DNA of 64,000 bases from contig JAKVCC010000004.1 in NCBI GenBank assembly GCA_022448265.1, positions 124,001 to 188,000 of the forward strand. Reading direction: 5' to 3'. Positions 26,360-38,525 of the stretch are shown here, piece by piece (the stretch's first letter is position 1; every line of letters begins with the position of its first letter). The position numbers and the translations under genes are program-made. Source of the DNA: Pirellulales bacterium (lineage in GTDB: Bacteria; Planctomycetota; Planctomycetia; Pirellulales; Lacipirellulaceae). The notes under the pieces were generated by a model, which did not search any database, had not been told where the DNA came from, and worked only from the letters and a program-made list of their open reading frames with translations.

Positions 26360-27661
26360 GTGAATCTCAAATCTTGGATAGCTGGAATCGCTGTACTTAC
26401 TCTTGCTGCAAACCCCGCGTTTGCAGCAGATCTGGGACAGTGGTCTTATGGTCAAGTTACTCCTGTAAGTTGCGACAGTTGCTGCGACGACAGTTGCTGT
26501 GACGACGGTTGCTGTGACGACAGTTGCTGTGACGACAGTTGCTGTGACTCCGATGGATGTGGATGTGGCGTCGGAGGCGCCGGACTTTTGAGCGGTCTTG
26601 GCGGCGGACTAGTCGAAGGCTTTTCGCTCGCCGATACTCTGGGAATTAATGGCATCGATATCGGTGGCTGGACCCAGTTTGGTTATCACGACAGCTATAC
26701 TCCGCGATCGGGCGCTGCCGTACGTGGACAAGGCTCTGCCTTTAACGATGTTCCGAAGGATGTGCACCTACAACAACAGTGGTGGTATCTTGGCAAGGAA
26801 GCAGATGGTTCCTGTGGCGTAGGTTTTGGCTTCCGAGCTGACTTTGTCTATGGTACCGACGCCCAGAAGACCCAATCGTTTGGCAACCCTGGCGACGAGT
26901 TCGACAACGGATATGATCGCGGCGTTTATGGTTGGGCTATTCCTCAGCTGTACGGCGAAGTGGCTTTGGGTGAAGACCTCAGTGTGAAGATTGGTCATTT
27001 CTTTACGCTGGTTGGCTACGAAGTTGTTGGCGCCCCAGGTAACTTCTTCTATAGCCATGCTTTGACCATGTTCAACAGCGAGCCATTCACGCACACTGGT
27101 GTGTTGGCAACCTATGATGGTTTCGAAGACATGACCCTTTACGGTGGTTGGACGCTTGGCTGGGACACCGGCTTTGCGAATGCCAACAGCGGTAATAACT
27201 TCTTGGGTGGTTTTTCAACAGGGCTAGGCGATTCAGCAACCCTGACATATATCACCACTTACGGAAACTTTGGCGCCCGTGATCTCGGTCAGGATGATAG
27301 TTACTCGCATAGCATCGTTCTTGATGTTGCACTGACTGACAACGTGAATTATGTCCTGCAGAGCGACTTGGTGGGCATCGACGCTCTTGTTGGCGACGGT
27401 CAAACAAGAGCTCCGATAACTGGCAATGATCAAGTTGGCATCAACCAGTATTTGTTCTACACCTATAACGACATCCTGACTTTCGGTAGCCGTATCGAAT
27501 GGTGGAAGAGTGATGGGCAGTCGAACTTTGAGTACACTAGTGGTGTGAATGTCAAATTGCTCGACAACTTGGTGATGCGTCCAGAATTCCGCAAGGACTG
27601 GATTCCAGCCATGAACTTCGAGCAGGACATGGTGGCCTGTGACATGGTTCTGACCTATTAA
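26360..27661 (+). CDS. Outer-membrane beta-barrel porin (BBP2/OmpL-like) with Cys/Asp repeat
   Basis: A 433-residue exported protein. The start is GTG 26360, seven bases after an AAGGAG ribosome-binding site. A signal peptide ends at AFAA (about residue 23). The mature N-terminus carries five DSCCD-type repeats within residues about 36-66, with 13 cysteines in all, and then a Gly-rich turn. The rest is a beta-barrel pattern starting GINGIDIGGWTQFGYHDSY, with alternating aromatic strands and an aromatic-poor end at MVLTY. The barrel matches putative beta-barrel porin-2 proteins common in planctomycetes. The Cys/Asp segment could bind metal or form disulfides; this is inference. Confidence 0.85.
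   Translation: MNLKSWIAGIAVLTLAANPAFAADLGQWSYGQVTPVSCDSCCDDSCCDDGCCDDSCCDDSCCDSDGCGCGVGGAGLLSGLGGGLVEGFSLADTLGINGIDIGGWTQFGYHDSYTPRSGAAVRGQGSAFNDVPKDVHLQQQWWYLGKEADGSCGVGFGFRADFVYGTDAQKTQSFGNPGDEFDNGYDRGVYGWAIPQLYGEVALGEDLSVKIGHFFTLVGYEVVGAPGNFFYSHALTMFNSEPFTHTGVLATYDGFEDMTLYGGWTLGWDTGFANANSGNNFLGGFSTGLGDSATLTYITTYGNFGARDLGQDDSYSHSIVLDVALTDNVNYVLQSDLVGIDALVGDGQTRAPITGNDQVGINQYLFYTYNDILTFGSRIEWWKSDGQSNFEYTSGVNVKLLDNLVMRPEFRKDWIPAMNFEQDMVACDMVLTY
26474..26548 (+). repeat. 15-bp coding tandem repeat, 5 units
   Basis: Five units of consensus GACRGTTGCTGYGAC, only three positions differing among all units. They encode DSCCD/DGCCD within the porin N-terminus. The near-identity suggests recent expansion by slippage. 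Confidence 0.9.
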
Positions 27662-27700
27662 ATCACAGGTTCGAGAGCACTTTTTAGAGAGTTCTGCTTA

Positions 27701-27739
27701 CCGGGGGTCGGCCTGCAATGGTCGGCCTCCGGTTTTTTT
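27701..27739 (+). terminator. Rho-independent terminator after porin gene
   Basis: A 13-pair stem (with G-T pairs), 5' arm CCGGGGGTCGGCC and 3' arm GGTCGGCCTCCGG with loop TGCAAT, followed immediately by seven T. It lies 40 bases after the porin stop. Confidence 0.9.
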
Positions 27740-27759
27740 GCGCAGATTGCCGGGGGTAA

Positions 27760-30640
<2,881 letters not shown>

Positions 30641-30780
30641 CGGAGGAACTGACCCGTTGCGGGGCGCGGTTCGCGAGTTTTCAGGAAGCGAATCTGCCCA
30701 TCGCGGGTGGGGCTGGCTGTCCGTTTAAGTGCTAAGCTGGGGAGATGCCTATCGTCCGTGCGTGTGTTATGCTGTCGCAC

Positions 30781-31485
30781 ATGGACGGTATTTTTCTAAC
30801 TCGCGCCCAATCTCGGGCCGTGGATGCTTTGGCCGTTGAAGGCTATGGCATGGCCAGCATCGTCTTGATGGAAAATGCGGGGCGTGGCATTGCGGAGGTG
30901 TTGCTCGACATCGATCCGGCGCTGCCTGAGGTCCTCGCCCATCCAGTAGCCATCCTTTGTGGCAAGGGCAATAACGGGGGCGATGGATTTGTGATGGCCC
31001 GATATTTGCGCATCTTTGGGGCGCGCCCCAAGGTGCTGTTGCTCGCTCCACCCGGGCAACTTCGGGGCGATGCGCTCTCCAACTTTGAAATCCTGCGCCG
31101 CATGGATGTGCCGCTGACCGATTTATCCTCTACGGCGGATCTGACCGCCGCATTGGACGCCGAGGCCTCGACTGCCCGGTGGTTGGTGGACGCGATGCTT
31201 GGCACGGGTGTCCAAACAGCTCCTCGCGAGCCGTACCACGCGGCGATTGGCTGGGCCAATGAGCAGGCCGGGTTGCGGTTGGCGGTGGATGTTCCTAGCG
31301 GTCTCGATTGCGACACGGGGGAGCCCTATGCGTGTGCCGTCCGCGCAGACCATACCTGCACGCTCGTAACCGCAAAAACTGGGTTTGCGCGACCATCCGC
31401 AGCTCAATACCTGGGACAATTACACGTAGTCTCGATCGGTATTCCACCGCAAATCCCAGCTGAACTTCTTAGCCGACATTCATAG
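30781..31485 (+). CDS. nnrE: NAD(P)H-hydrate epimerase (YjeF N-terminal domain type)
   Basis: Interconverts R and S forms of hydrated NAD(P)H so that the dehydratase can repair both. From ATG 30781 it is 234 residues with LTRAQSRAVDALAVEGYGM at the N-terminus and VLMENAGRGIAEVL. The glycine-rich loop is CGKGNNGGDGFVMARYL, followed by WLVDAMLGTG and DVPSGLDCDTGEP. Earlier in-frame ATGs at 30745 and 30769 add up to 12 residues. The dehydratase domain, often fused to it, is encoded separately at 166-1065. Confidence 0.93.
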   Translation: MDGIFLTRAQSRAVDALAVEGYGMASIVLMENAGRGIAEVLLDIDPALPEVLAHPVAILCGKGNNGGDGFVMARYLRIFGARPKVLLLAPPGQLRGDALSNFEILRRMDVPLTDLSSTADLTAALDAEASTARWLVDAMLGTGVQTAPREPYHAAIGWANEQAGLRLAVDVPSGLDCDTGEPYACAVRADHTCTLVTAKTGFARPSAAQYLGQLHVVSIGIPPQIPAELLSRHS

Positions 31486-31691
31486 CTTGCGTTCGTGCTT
31501 AGGGCTAAGCGCGACGCATCAGGACCGCAGTCAGCGACTCACGCAAAGTTTTGGCATCTTTCCATTGTGCCCATTCGCTCCAGGAAGGTGTCAGCCTACT
31601 ATAGGCGGTGTGCGATATCAGGGGCTTTCTTCCTGGCGTCAGGTCATGGAGTTTGCCATGAACGTCACACGTTTTTTTGGGGAGCACTTAA

Positions 31692-31934
31692 ATTGTGCTG
31701 CTCGACTATATCAGCTTGGAAAAAGTCAGTGGTCAAAGTGACTTAGATGCGGTCGTCGTTTCCGTAGTCCCTAGGTTGCGCCCTGTCGTGCTAGCGGCAG
31801 GCACCACAGCTTTGGGCATCGTGCCGCTCCTACAGGATGTATTTTAGGTGGCGACCGCTGTCGCCATCATGTTCGGCCTGGCTTGTGGCACATTGTTGAT
31901 GATGATTTCCTTGTCGGTGCTCTACTGCTTTTTA
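31692..31934 (+). pseudogene. Relic of an RND efflux transporter C-terminus
   Basis: The frame starting at 31692 reads IVLLDYISLEKVSGQSDLD, then VVPRLRPVVLAAGTTALGIVPLLQDVF, TAG, then VATAVAIMFGLACGT and LSVLYCFL. This is the last two-helix portion of an RND pump, where homologs have NAIVLID, RLRPxxLTAxTT and VVxPVLY. TAG at 31845 stands where relatives commonly have Trp or another aromatic residue. No start and no upstream part is present, so it is a decayed fragment. Recognition is by motif memory, not by search. Confidence 0.75.
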
Positions 31935-31939
31935 CCGCA

Positions 31940-32131
31940 TTTCAAATCTCAAATAGCCTCTGTCAATGCGAATATTGGTGTTTTCCGTTAGTTGCATTTG
32001 CATCGCTCGGTTTTGGGTATATCACGCCTTCAGAATCGCTCCGCTTAATGACTGCCATCGAGACGCTTATGGGCCTGATTCTGATTGCCTGGTTGGCATC
32101 CTTTGTTTTTATGCAGATGCAGCACTATTAG
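31940..32131 (+). pseudogene. Relic of a two-helix (Ion_trans_2) channel
   Basis: The frame shows CFPLVAFASLGFGYITPSES, then LRLMTAIETLMGLILIAW and FVFMQMQHY, ending at 32131. This resembles the pore and last helix of small potassium-channel proteins, whose filter is T-x-GYGD. Here it reads SLGFGY, with the Asp lost. Only the C-terminal part is visible and it follows directly on the RND relic. A degraded fragment is most likely. Confidence 0.5.
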
Positions 32132-32171
32132 GATCAAGACGAGGTGGCCGAGTAAGCGTTACAATGAGGCT

Positions 32172-34286
32172 ATGGATCCCCTAGCCGAATCACAGGCGCA
32201 GACCGAAAGTAGTACAATCCGCCAGATTTTGGCTAGGCCTGCAGTCGAAATCGATGGCGTTGGCAGGCGTTGGGAAGATGCGCTCACGCGGCTGGGCATT
32301 CGCACGGCCGGTGATCTGCTGTTTAATTTTCCGCGCGACTATCTGGATCTGTCGGACGAACGCCTTATTGCTGATCTGGAAGAAGGCGAATTGCAAACCA
32401 TCCGGGGGTCGGTCGCCGAAGTTGGGACTACCAGCAGTGGCTTTGGCAAAGCGCGAGTGTCGGTCCTGGTCCAAGACGCCAGCGGCCATTTGCGGGCCAC
32501 CTGGTTCAATCAGCCGTTTATGGGTAAGCGATTTCAAAAAGGGCAGGCGGTGTTATTTGCCGCCAAGCCGAAGCGGCGGGGAAGGATGTGGGAGATGTCG
32601 CACCCCACAGTGACCTGGTTGGCGACCGAAGAGGCTACCTCCGCTGGCGAGAAGATGCTGCCGGTCTATGGTTTGACAGACGGTATTTCCCAGTATGCGA
32701 TGCGCAAAATCGCCGGTACGGCCGTCGACCAGCTAGCTGCCGTGCCTGCAGAGGTTTTCGCAGAGGATCTCTTGGCCAAATACGACCTGTTGCCGCTAGG
32801 CGCCGCGCTGGTTGCTATCCATCGACCCGACGATCCGCAAGCCCTCGTACGCGCACGCCGCCGCTTCATTTTTCAGGAATTATTTGTGCTGCAGCTTGCG
32901 CTGGCAATTAGGCGCAGTCAGCAGCAGTCGCTGCAAGCTCCGGAGCTTCCGGCCAGCGCCAAGATTGAAGCCCGTATCCGTCGACTCCTGCCGTTCGAGC
33001 TTACTACGAGTCAAGATGCGGCCCTCGCAGAGGTGGCTGCCGACATGGCTCTCTCACGCCCTATGAACCGTCTCTTGCAGGGTGATGTGGGCAGCGGGAA
33101 AACGATCGTCGCCCTGTGCGCGATGTTGGTAACAGTGGCCCATGGCCACCAGGCCGCGCTGATGGCACCCACAGAGATTTTGGCGCGCCAGCACGCCGAT
33201 ACCCTGGCCGGACTCCTTGCCGCTAGCCGAGTCCGTTTTGCTGTACTGGCCGGTGGAACGGCCAAACGCGAGCGCGAGCAGTTGATCGACGACATTGCTT
33301 CCGGGCAGATCGACATCGTGTTTGGCACACATGCTATTATCCAAGACGATGTACGGTTCAAGAGCTTGGGCTTGATTGTCATTGATGAGCAGCACAAATT
33401 TGGCGTCCGGCAGCGGGCGGCACTTCGCCACGAACAGCATTCACCCCATTATCTGGTGATGACCGCTACGCCCATTCCCCGCACCGTGACGATGACCCTG
33501 TTTGGAGATCTAGATGTTTCGACTCTCCAAGAGTTGCCCACTGGACGACAACCAATGAACACGTATCTGGTGGAGCCTCCGCGTGAAGCACGCTGGTGGG
33601 CATTTGTGCGCGATCGCCTCCGCGAAGGCCGGCAGGCATTTGTGGTGGCACCATTGGTCGATGAGTCGGAAACGGTAGCGGCTCCGAGCGTTGCTGCTGC
33701 CTTTGAAGCATTGACTAACGGCGAGTTGGAGATGTTTCGCGTGGCGCTATTGCATGGCCGGATGTCGGCGGCCGAGAAACAGGAAGTTATGACGGCATTT
33801 CGTGAGGGCGAGACTCAGGTCCTGGTCAGCACCACGGTGGTCGAGGTGGGAGTCGATGTGGCAAATGCCTCGGTGATGACCATCGCCGGCGCCGAGCGGT
33901 TTGGATTGGCGCAGCTGCACCAGCTTCGGGGGCGGGTGGGCCGCGGCAGCCATGCCGGTTTTTGCGGGGTGCTCTTGGGCGAAATCGGCGAGGAGGGGCG
34001 GCAGCGGCTCGAGGCCTTTGCCAGCTCAACCGACGGTTTTGCGCTGGCGGAAATTGATTTCGATTTGCGCGGTCCCGGTGATCTTTTTGGAACGCAACAA
34101 CATGGTTTGCCGCCGCTGAGGATCGCCAACCTGAGGCGGGATCGGGAGATGCTCGAAGAAGCACGGCGCGAAGCGCAGCTCTTGGTGGCCTCCGACCCAG
34201 GCCTGTGTCATCCGAGTCACGAAAAAATCCGCAGCCAGGTGCTCCTACGCTACGGCCAGGCCCTCGACCTAGGCGATGTGGGATAA
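32172..34286 (+). CDS. recG: ATP-dependent DNA helicase RecG
   Basis: Branch-migrating helicase that reverses stalled replication forks. From ATG 32172 it is 704 residues. The N-terminal wedge/OB domain includes RTAGDLLFNFPRDYLDL. Walker A is GDVGSGKTIVAL, the DEAD-like box is DEQHKFGVRQR, and motifs TATPIPRT and FGDLDVSTLQELPTGR follow. The C-terminal part has TTVVEVGVDVANA and QLHQLRGRVGRG. Length is normal for RecG. The open frame further upstream overlaps the channel relic and is not part of the protein. Confidence 0.95.
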   Translation: MDPLAESQAQTESSTIRQILARPAVEIDGVGRRWEDALTRLGIRTAGDLLFNFPRDYLDLSDERLIADLEEGELQTIRGSVAEVGTTSSGFGKARVSVLVQDASGHLRATWFNQPFMGKRFQKGQAVLFAAKPKRRGRMWEMSHPTVTWLATEEATSAGEKMLPVYGLTDGISQYAMRKIAGTAVDQLAAVPAEVFAEDLLAKYDLLPLGAALVAIHRPDDPQALVRARRRFIFQELFVLQLALAIRRSQQQSLQAPELPASAKIEARIRRLLPFELTTSQDAALAEVAADMALSRPMNRLLQGDVGSGKTIVALCAMLVTVAHGHQAALMAPTEILARQHADTLAGLLAASRVRFAVLAGGTAKREREQLIDDIASGQIDIVFGTHAIIQDDVRFKSLGLIVIDEQHKFGVRQRAALRHEQHSPHYLVMTATPIPRTVTMTLFGDLDVSTLQELPTGRQPMNTYLVEPPREARWWAFVRDRLREGRQAFVVAPLVDESETVAAPSVAAAFEALTNGELEMFRVALLHGRMSAAEKQEVMTAFREGETQVLVSTTVVEVGVDVANASVMTIAGAERFGLAQLHQLRGRVGRGSHAGFCGVLLGEIGEEGRQRLEAFASSTDGFALAEIDFDLRGPGDLFGTQQHGLPPLRIANLRRDREMLEEARREAQLLVASDPGLCHPSHEKIRSQVLLRYGQALDLGDVG

Positions 34287-34417
34287 AGGCTGTGTCGAAT
34301 TACAGCGCGAGTCGCGGGTCGGATAGGGTCTGTGACCGCCCCCATACAGAGCCTCGCCCACATCACTCACCTGTCAGCGCATCCAACAGTTGGTCTGTGC
34401 CGACCAGTTCGGCCATG

Positions 34418-35401
34418 TCAGCTCACAACATCCGGCCGCGCCACCCCAGGTAGGAAAACAACCTCGTACACCTCTCGACCGCCGCGCACAAATTCTAGCG
34501 CGCCAATCTGGCGGGAAGTTTGCAAATCGACCAGTGCCACGCCCGCCATCACCTTGGCCTTCCCCAATCGCAGCGGGGCGCCGCGTAGAATGTGCTTGTC
34601 GCGCATCTTGGACAGACCAACCAGGGCGTGTTGACCCACTAGGCACAAGCCTCGCGTAAAACCGGGAAGGGCGCAGAATTCCTCGCAGCGCTCCCCGTGC
34701 GGGTCGTGTACCGATAGCACGCCATGGCCCGAGTCGCACAGCCACCAGCGGCCCTCGTGCCAACGGGGCGAGTGTGGCATACACAAACCATCGGCGACGA
34801 TTCGGTTTTCCGCGACGCTCATCAACACGCCTTTGGTGAACCGGTCTGTCTTTCGCCAACCGCCCGGTTGATCTGTGGCGCAGAACGCGGTCACCATGGC
34901 AGGGCGCCCCGCTTTCATTCCCAGGCCGTTGAGATGGCAATGGTCCTTGTTTGCCGAGCGGGGAACGAATTGCGGGAGCCAATTGCGCAAGAAGCGTTTT
35001 CCCGGCGCGGCCCTGGCAATGCAGTTGAATCGCGTGTTGGCAAAAAAAATCCCTCGGCGACCAAAGGCGACGTCATGGGTATCGACTTTTCCTGTGGGGA
35101 ACTCCTGTACGACCGTAAATGCCCCCGCACCCCGGTTGTGAAACAGGAGTAGTTTTTTTTGCACTGCCAGGGCTAGTCGTTTGCCACGAAGGGCCATTCC
35201 CATGGGACGGGGAAACCGGCGCGTGCGAAATCGGACTCGGCCTCGGTGCGCGCTAATGAGCACCAGCTTTCCCGAAGTGTATGTGCTTATCGCTAGGCTA
35301 CCTCCGGATAGCGCAAGCCACCCGGCGAAGTCGCCGTGTGCTCGGCAGCGGAAGGGTGAATTCTGTGTGTCCGCTTGACGCGTTTCAGATTCAGTACTCA
35401 T
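34418..35401 (-). CDS. TIGR03032-type protein (DUF4915)
   Basis: Conserved protein of unknown function, often found in planctomycetes. From ATG 35401 it is 327 residues. Family-like segments are GGSLAISTYTSGKLVLI, FPRPMGMAL, THDVAFGRRGIFFANTRFNCIA, HLNGLGMK, GLCMPHSPRWHEGRWWLCDSG and GFTRGLCLVG. The pattern suggests a beta-propeller-like fold. It is convergent with recG. The ATG at 35401 gives a clean start; a longer frame would run into the next, divergent gene. Confidence 0.82.
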   Translation of the reverse strand: MSTESETRQADTQNSPFRCRAHGDFAGWLALSGGSLAISTYTSGKLVLISAHRGRVRFRTRRFPRPMGMALRGKRLALAVQKKLLLFHNRGAGAFTVVQEFPTGKVDTHDVAFGRRGIFFANTRFNCIARAAPGKRFLRNWLPQFVPRSANKDHCHLNGLGMKAGRPAMVTAFCATDQPGGWRKTDRFTKGVLMSVAENRIVADGLCMPHSPRWHEGRWWLCDSGHGVLSVHDPHGERCEEFCALPGFTRGLCLVGQHALVGLSKMRDKHILRGAPLRLGKAKVMAGVALVDLQTSRQIGALEFVRGGREVYEVVFLPGVARPDVVS

Positions 35402-35548
35402 GGCCGGCGCATGATACTGCCGGGAGTCCGTGAACCGCCAGCCCGTATTTAGCATCCGTTCGAGTACCGCTGTGTTGCTTGAGTCTGCGGGAGGGCTGAG
35501 CGCAGAATGGTAGTGAGAAATGTGGGCCAAATCTGCTATCATCGGTAT

Positions 35549-36562
35549 GTGCCTAATATCGATAGATTGCTGCCCGCCCTCCGCCGCCTGCACGATGTTA
35601 TGCGTGAGCAAGTCTTCGCGGCGATCGCTTCACGCCAGACGGAGGACCTTGGTGAGATTGTTGGCTATGAAGGGGGCGACGTCGTCTTTGCGCTTGATCG
35701 GGTTAGCGAAGAGGTGCTTGTCGATTTTGTGACCCACCAGATCGCCAGCCAGCAACCGGTCGTGTTGATTGCCGAAGGATTGCCCTTAGGGCAGCTCGTA
35801 TTGCCCGAAGGTGCGGGCGAAGATCAGTGCCGGTACCGAATTATTGTCGATCCGATCGATGGCAGCCGGCCGCTATTGTTTCAAAAGCGGAGCGGCTGGA
35901 TTCTTACAGGAGTCGCACCCAATCGGGGCCCCGAGACGAGTTTGCGCGACATTGAGTTGGCAGTACAAACTGAAATTCCCCTGGGGAAGCAGCACTTATC
36001 CGACCAGTTGTGGGCTGTTCGTGGTCAGGGAGCAGCTGCCGAGCGCTACAATCGGATTTCCGGCGAAACCTTTCCGCTTGTGCTTGGACCCACTTCCGCC
36101 GAGTCGGTCCAGTACGGATTTTCCTCGATCAGCCGATTTTTCCCCGGCCAGCGGGACGTGTTGGCGGGGATCGAAGACGATGTCATTCGCGCGGCCTTGG
36201 GGCCCTTACCGCCGGGAAGCCCTTCGACCTACGAGGACCAGAATCCAAGCACGGGCGGTCAGCTTTACGGACTCCTGAGCGGCGCAGACCGGTTTTTGGC
36301 CGATTTGCGACCTCTCATGCAGAAGATTGCCGATCAAAGGAACGAAACGCTGGGCCACTGTTGCCATCCGTATGATATTTGTACGTTGTTAATAGCTGAG
36401 GAGATGGGCGTGAGGATTACCGACCTTCGTGGCGCGCCGCTCGACGCGCCGCTCGATGTCGAAACCCCCATCGCCTGGGCCGGCTATGCCAATGCAGCTA
36501 TCCGCCGACAAATCGAGCCAATATTGCGACAGGTACTCGCCCAGCGTGACCTGCCTTGTTGA
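35549..36562 (+). CDS. Inositol monophosphatase / FBPase-superfamily phosphatase
   Basis: Predicted Mg-dependent sugar or inositol phosphatase. From GTG 35549 it is 337 residues (ATG 35507 would add 14). The metal-binding motif is IVDPIDGSRPLL, a form of the DPIDGT signature. GHCCHPYDICTLLIAEEMG near the C-terminus stands in for the WD-x-A-x-x-x-L motif, with Asp kept. Length and divergence suggest a planctomycete-specific branch. The galE gene lies about 120 bp downstream, which is compatible with sugar metabolism but not proof of substrate. Confidence 0.75.
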   Translation: MPNIDRLLPALRRLHDVMREQVFAAIASRQTEDLGEIVGYEGGDVVFALDRVSEEVLVDFVTHQIASQQPVVLIAEGLPLGQLVLPEGAGEDQCRYRIIVDPIDGSRPLLFQKRSGWILTGVAPNRGPETSLRDIELAVQTEIPLGKQHLSDQLWAVRGQGAAAERYNRISGETFPLVLGPTSAESVQYGFSSISRFFPGQRDVLAGIEDDVIRAALGPLPPGSPSTYEDQNPSTGGQLYGLLSGADRFLADLRPLMQKIADQRNETLGHCCHPYDICTLLIAEEMGVRITDLRGAPLDAPLDVETPIAWAGYANAAIRRQIEPILRQVLAQRDLPC

Positions 36563-36686
36563 CTAGGAGATCGAACTATTGCCCCCTGCGCAGCCAATGA
36601 GCCACCACGGTAACCGGTTTTCGGGCGGAAGGTGGCGAGTTGCGGCGGTGGCACCGGTTCATTAAAAGCGCAGGAGTCAATGCACC

Positions 36687-37685
36687 ATGCGAGTACTGTT
36701 AACTGGGGGAGCTGGCTATGTGGGGTCCCACGCTGCTGGGATGCTGCATCGCACAGGACACGAGATTTGGGTCTACGACAACTTGTCAGAAGGGCACGCA
36801 GCAGCTGTTCCGCAAGGACGGCTTATCGTTGGCGATCTGATGGATCGGGCCCACCTGGAATCGGTCTTTCGCGAGCAGCGAATCGAGGCAGTGATGCACT
36901 TCGCTGCCTCTTGCTATGTGGGGGTGTCCGTAACCGATCCGGCCTCCTATTACCAAAATAATATCGTCGGCACGCTATCGCTTCTGGATGCCATGCGGGC
37001 CGCGGAAGTTGGACGGATTGTTTTTTCGAGCACGTGCGCTACGTACGGTGTTCCCGATGCCGTTCCGATTACCGAAAATGAAAAGCAGACGCCCATTAAT
37101 CCTTACGGTTTCACCAAACTGGCGATCGAGCACGCGCTGGCCGACTATTCCCATGCCTATGGATTGGGCTATGCGGCCCTTCGGTATTTCAATGCGTCGG
37201 GGGCGTCTGACGAAAATATTCGCGGCGAAGACCATGATCCAGAAACGCATTTAATACCTTTGGTGTTGCAGGTGGCGCTGGGCCAGCGCAAAGACATTAA
37301 GATTTTTGGCGACGACTACCCCACGCCCGATGGCACCTGTATCCGCGACTACATCCACGTCGAGGATTTGGCGTCTGCACACATGGCGGCCTTAGAAATG
37401 CTTGGTGCGGGCACCCAATGGAAACTCAACCTGGGCACCGGGAGCGGGGCCAGTGTCAAAGAGGTTATCGATGCCTGCCGCAAAGTGACTGGGCATCCGA
37501 TTCCGGCCGCCGTCGTATCCCGCCGCGAAGGCGACCCGCCGGAACTGGTGGCAGACGCCACGTTGGCCAATGAAACGCTGGGCTGGCAACCAAAGTACGA
37601 CCATATTGAACCCATTGTGGCAAGTGCCTGGCGGTGGCACCAGGATCATCCCCGCGGCTATGACGATCGGGGGGCCAAGGGATAG
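36687..37685 (+). CDS. galE: UDP-glucose 4-epimerase
   Basis: Interconverts UDP-glucose and UDP-galactose in the Leloir pathway or for envelope polysaccharides. The 332-residue extended SDR protein has the Rossmann motif [14 protein letters not shown] and YDNLSEGH. It also has the catalytic YxxxK in [14 protein letters not shown], the substrate-binding segment [10 protein letters not shown], and [20 protein letters not shown]. The Ser/Thr of the catalytic triad lies in FSSTCATYG. All GalE signatures and the length are normal. Confidence 0.95.
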   Translation: MRVLLTGGAGYVGSHAAGMLHRTGHEIWVYDNLSEGHAAAVPQGRLIVGDLMDRAHLESVFREQRIEAVMHFAASCYVGVSVTDPASYYQNNIVGTLSLLDAMRAAEVGRIVFSSTCATYGVPDAVPITENEKQTPINPYGFTKLAIEHALADYSHAYGLGYAALRYFNASGASDENIRGEDHDPETHLIPLVLQVALGQRKDIKIFGDDYPTPDGTCIRDYIHVEDLASAHMAALEMLGAGTQWKLNLGTGSGASVKEVIDACRKVTGHPIPAAVVSRREGDPPELVADATLANETLGWQPKYDHIEPIVASAWRWHQDHPRGYDDRGAKG

Positions 37686-37804
37686 GAGAGGCGAAAATTG
37701 CCCTTTCATGGCTGCGGCTTTTCTTCGGGCATGGTCTCGCCTACACTGGGATGCTGTTCATAGTTGCCTCCCCGCTGGACCACTGCGCATACGGAGTCCT
37801 TTGC

Positions 37805-38239
37805 ATGAGTTCTTCACCCGATGCCCCCGCCAGTAAGAAATCTCGCACGCCCCTGCTCGTTGGTGTACTTGTGCTGGTAATCGCAGCGCTAGCCTATGAC
37901 AAAAAAGTGTCGATGCCGGCGGTCAGGGCGGCCTTTAAGGCTGTTGAAGCTGAAAACGCGAAGATCAACGAGTCGTCCGAACTGCGGGCGATGACCAGCG
38001 AAGACGTGCAGCGCGTCCTTAATCGTACGCCGTCGGGTGTCGAGAAAAAGAACAGCTATACCATTGAGCGATACGGATTCATGCGCGGTCTACCCTTTCT
38101 CCAACACAATTACTACGCGGTGTATACCCCAGCCGAGGGCGGTAAGCTCACCTTTCAAACCCATGCCACATTCACGCCCGACGAATTCTATCTGGGGGAA
38201 ACTGACAAATCTTCCGTTGGCAAATCGCTGGCGCAGTGA
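37805..38239 (+). CDS. Small membrane-anchored hypothetical protein
   Basis: A 144-residue protein from ATG 37805. One N-terminal membrane segment (about residues 17-33, PLLVGVLVLVIAALAY) is followed by a polar outside domain with helical segment AAFKAVEAENAKINESSELRAMT and a beta-like C-terminal half (YTIERYGFMRGLPFLQHNYYAVYT). No domain recognised. The segment SEDVQRVLNRTPS may be a small-protein or outer-membrane-assembly-like motif, but this is speculative. Confidence 0.62.
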   Translation: MSSSPDAPASKKSRTPLLVGVLVLVIAALAYDKKVSMPAVRAAFKAVEAENAKINESSELRAMTSEDVQRVLNRTPSGVEKKNSYTIERYGFMRGLPFLQHNYYAVYTPAEGGKLTFQTHATFTPDEFYLGETDKSSVGKSLAQ

Positions 38240-38525
38240 CAGGAAAGTTAATTTCCTCTAGGAGCATGCAAAAGCAGCGGCTTCAGGCCTCTATGGCGGC
38301 CTAGATTGTCAGTAATCTAACTATTGTTCCCGAACTTTACGCCAGCGCGAATCTCGTTGTTTTGCTTGCCCTCATCTGCGTAGCCACTCCGGGCGCGTAC
38401 TACCAAACCGACTTAGTGCCGGTTGGGCTCCCAACGGAGCCTAGAGTGGAGTAACGGATTCAGGCGGGGCACGGGATTCGTTAAGGACCCAACCCGCGCA
38501 GGCGCGCACATATCGATTCGCCTTC

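Noticed and set aside
26474-26548. CRISPR-like repeat
   Set aside because: The 15-bp units are contiguous, have no spacers and are coding in frame.
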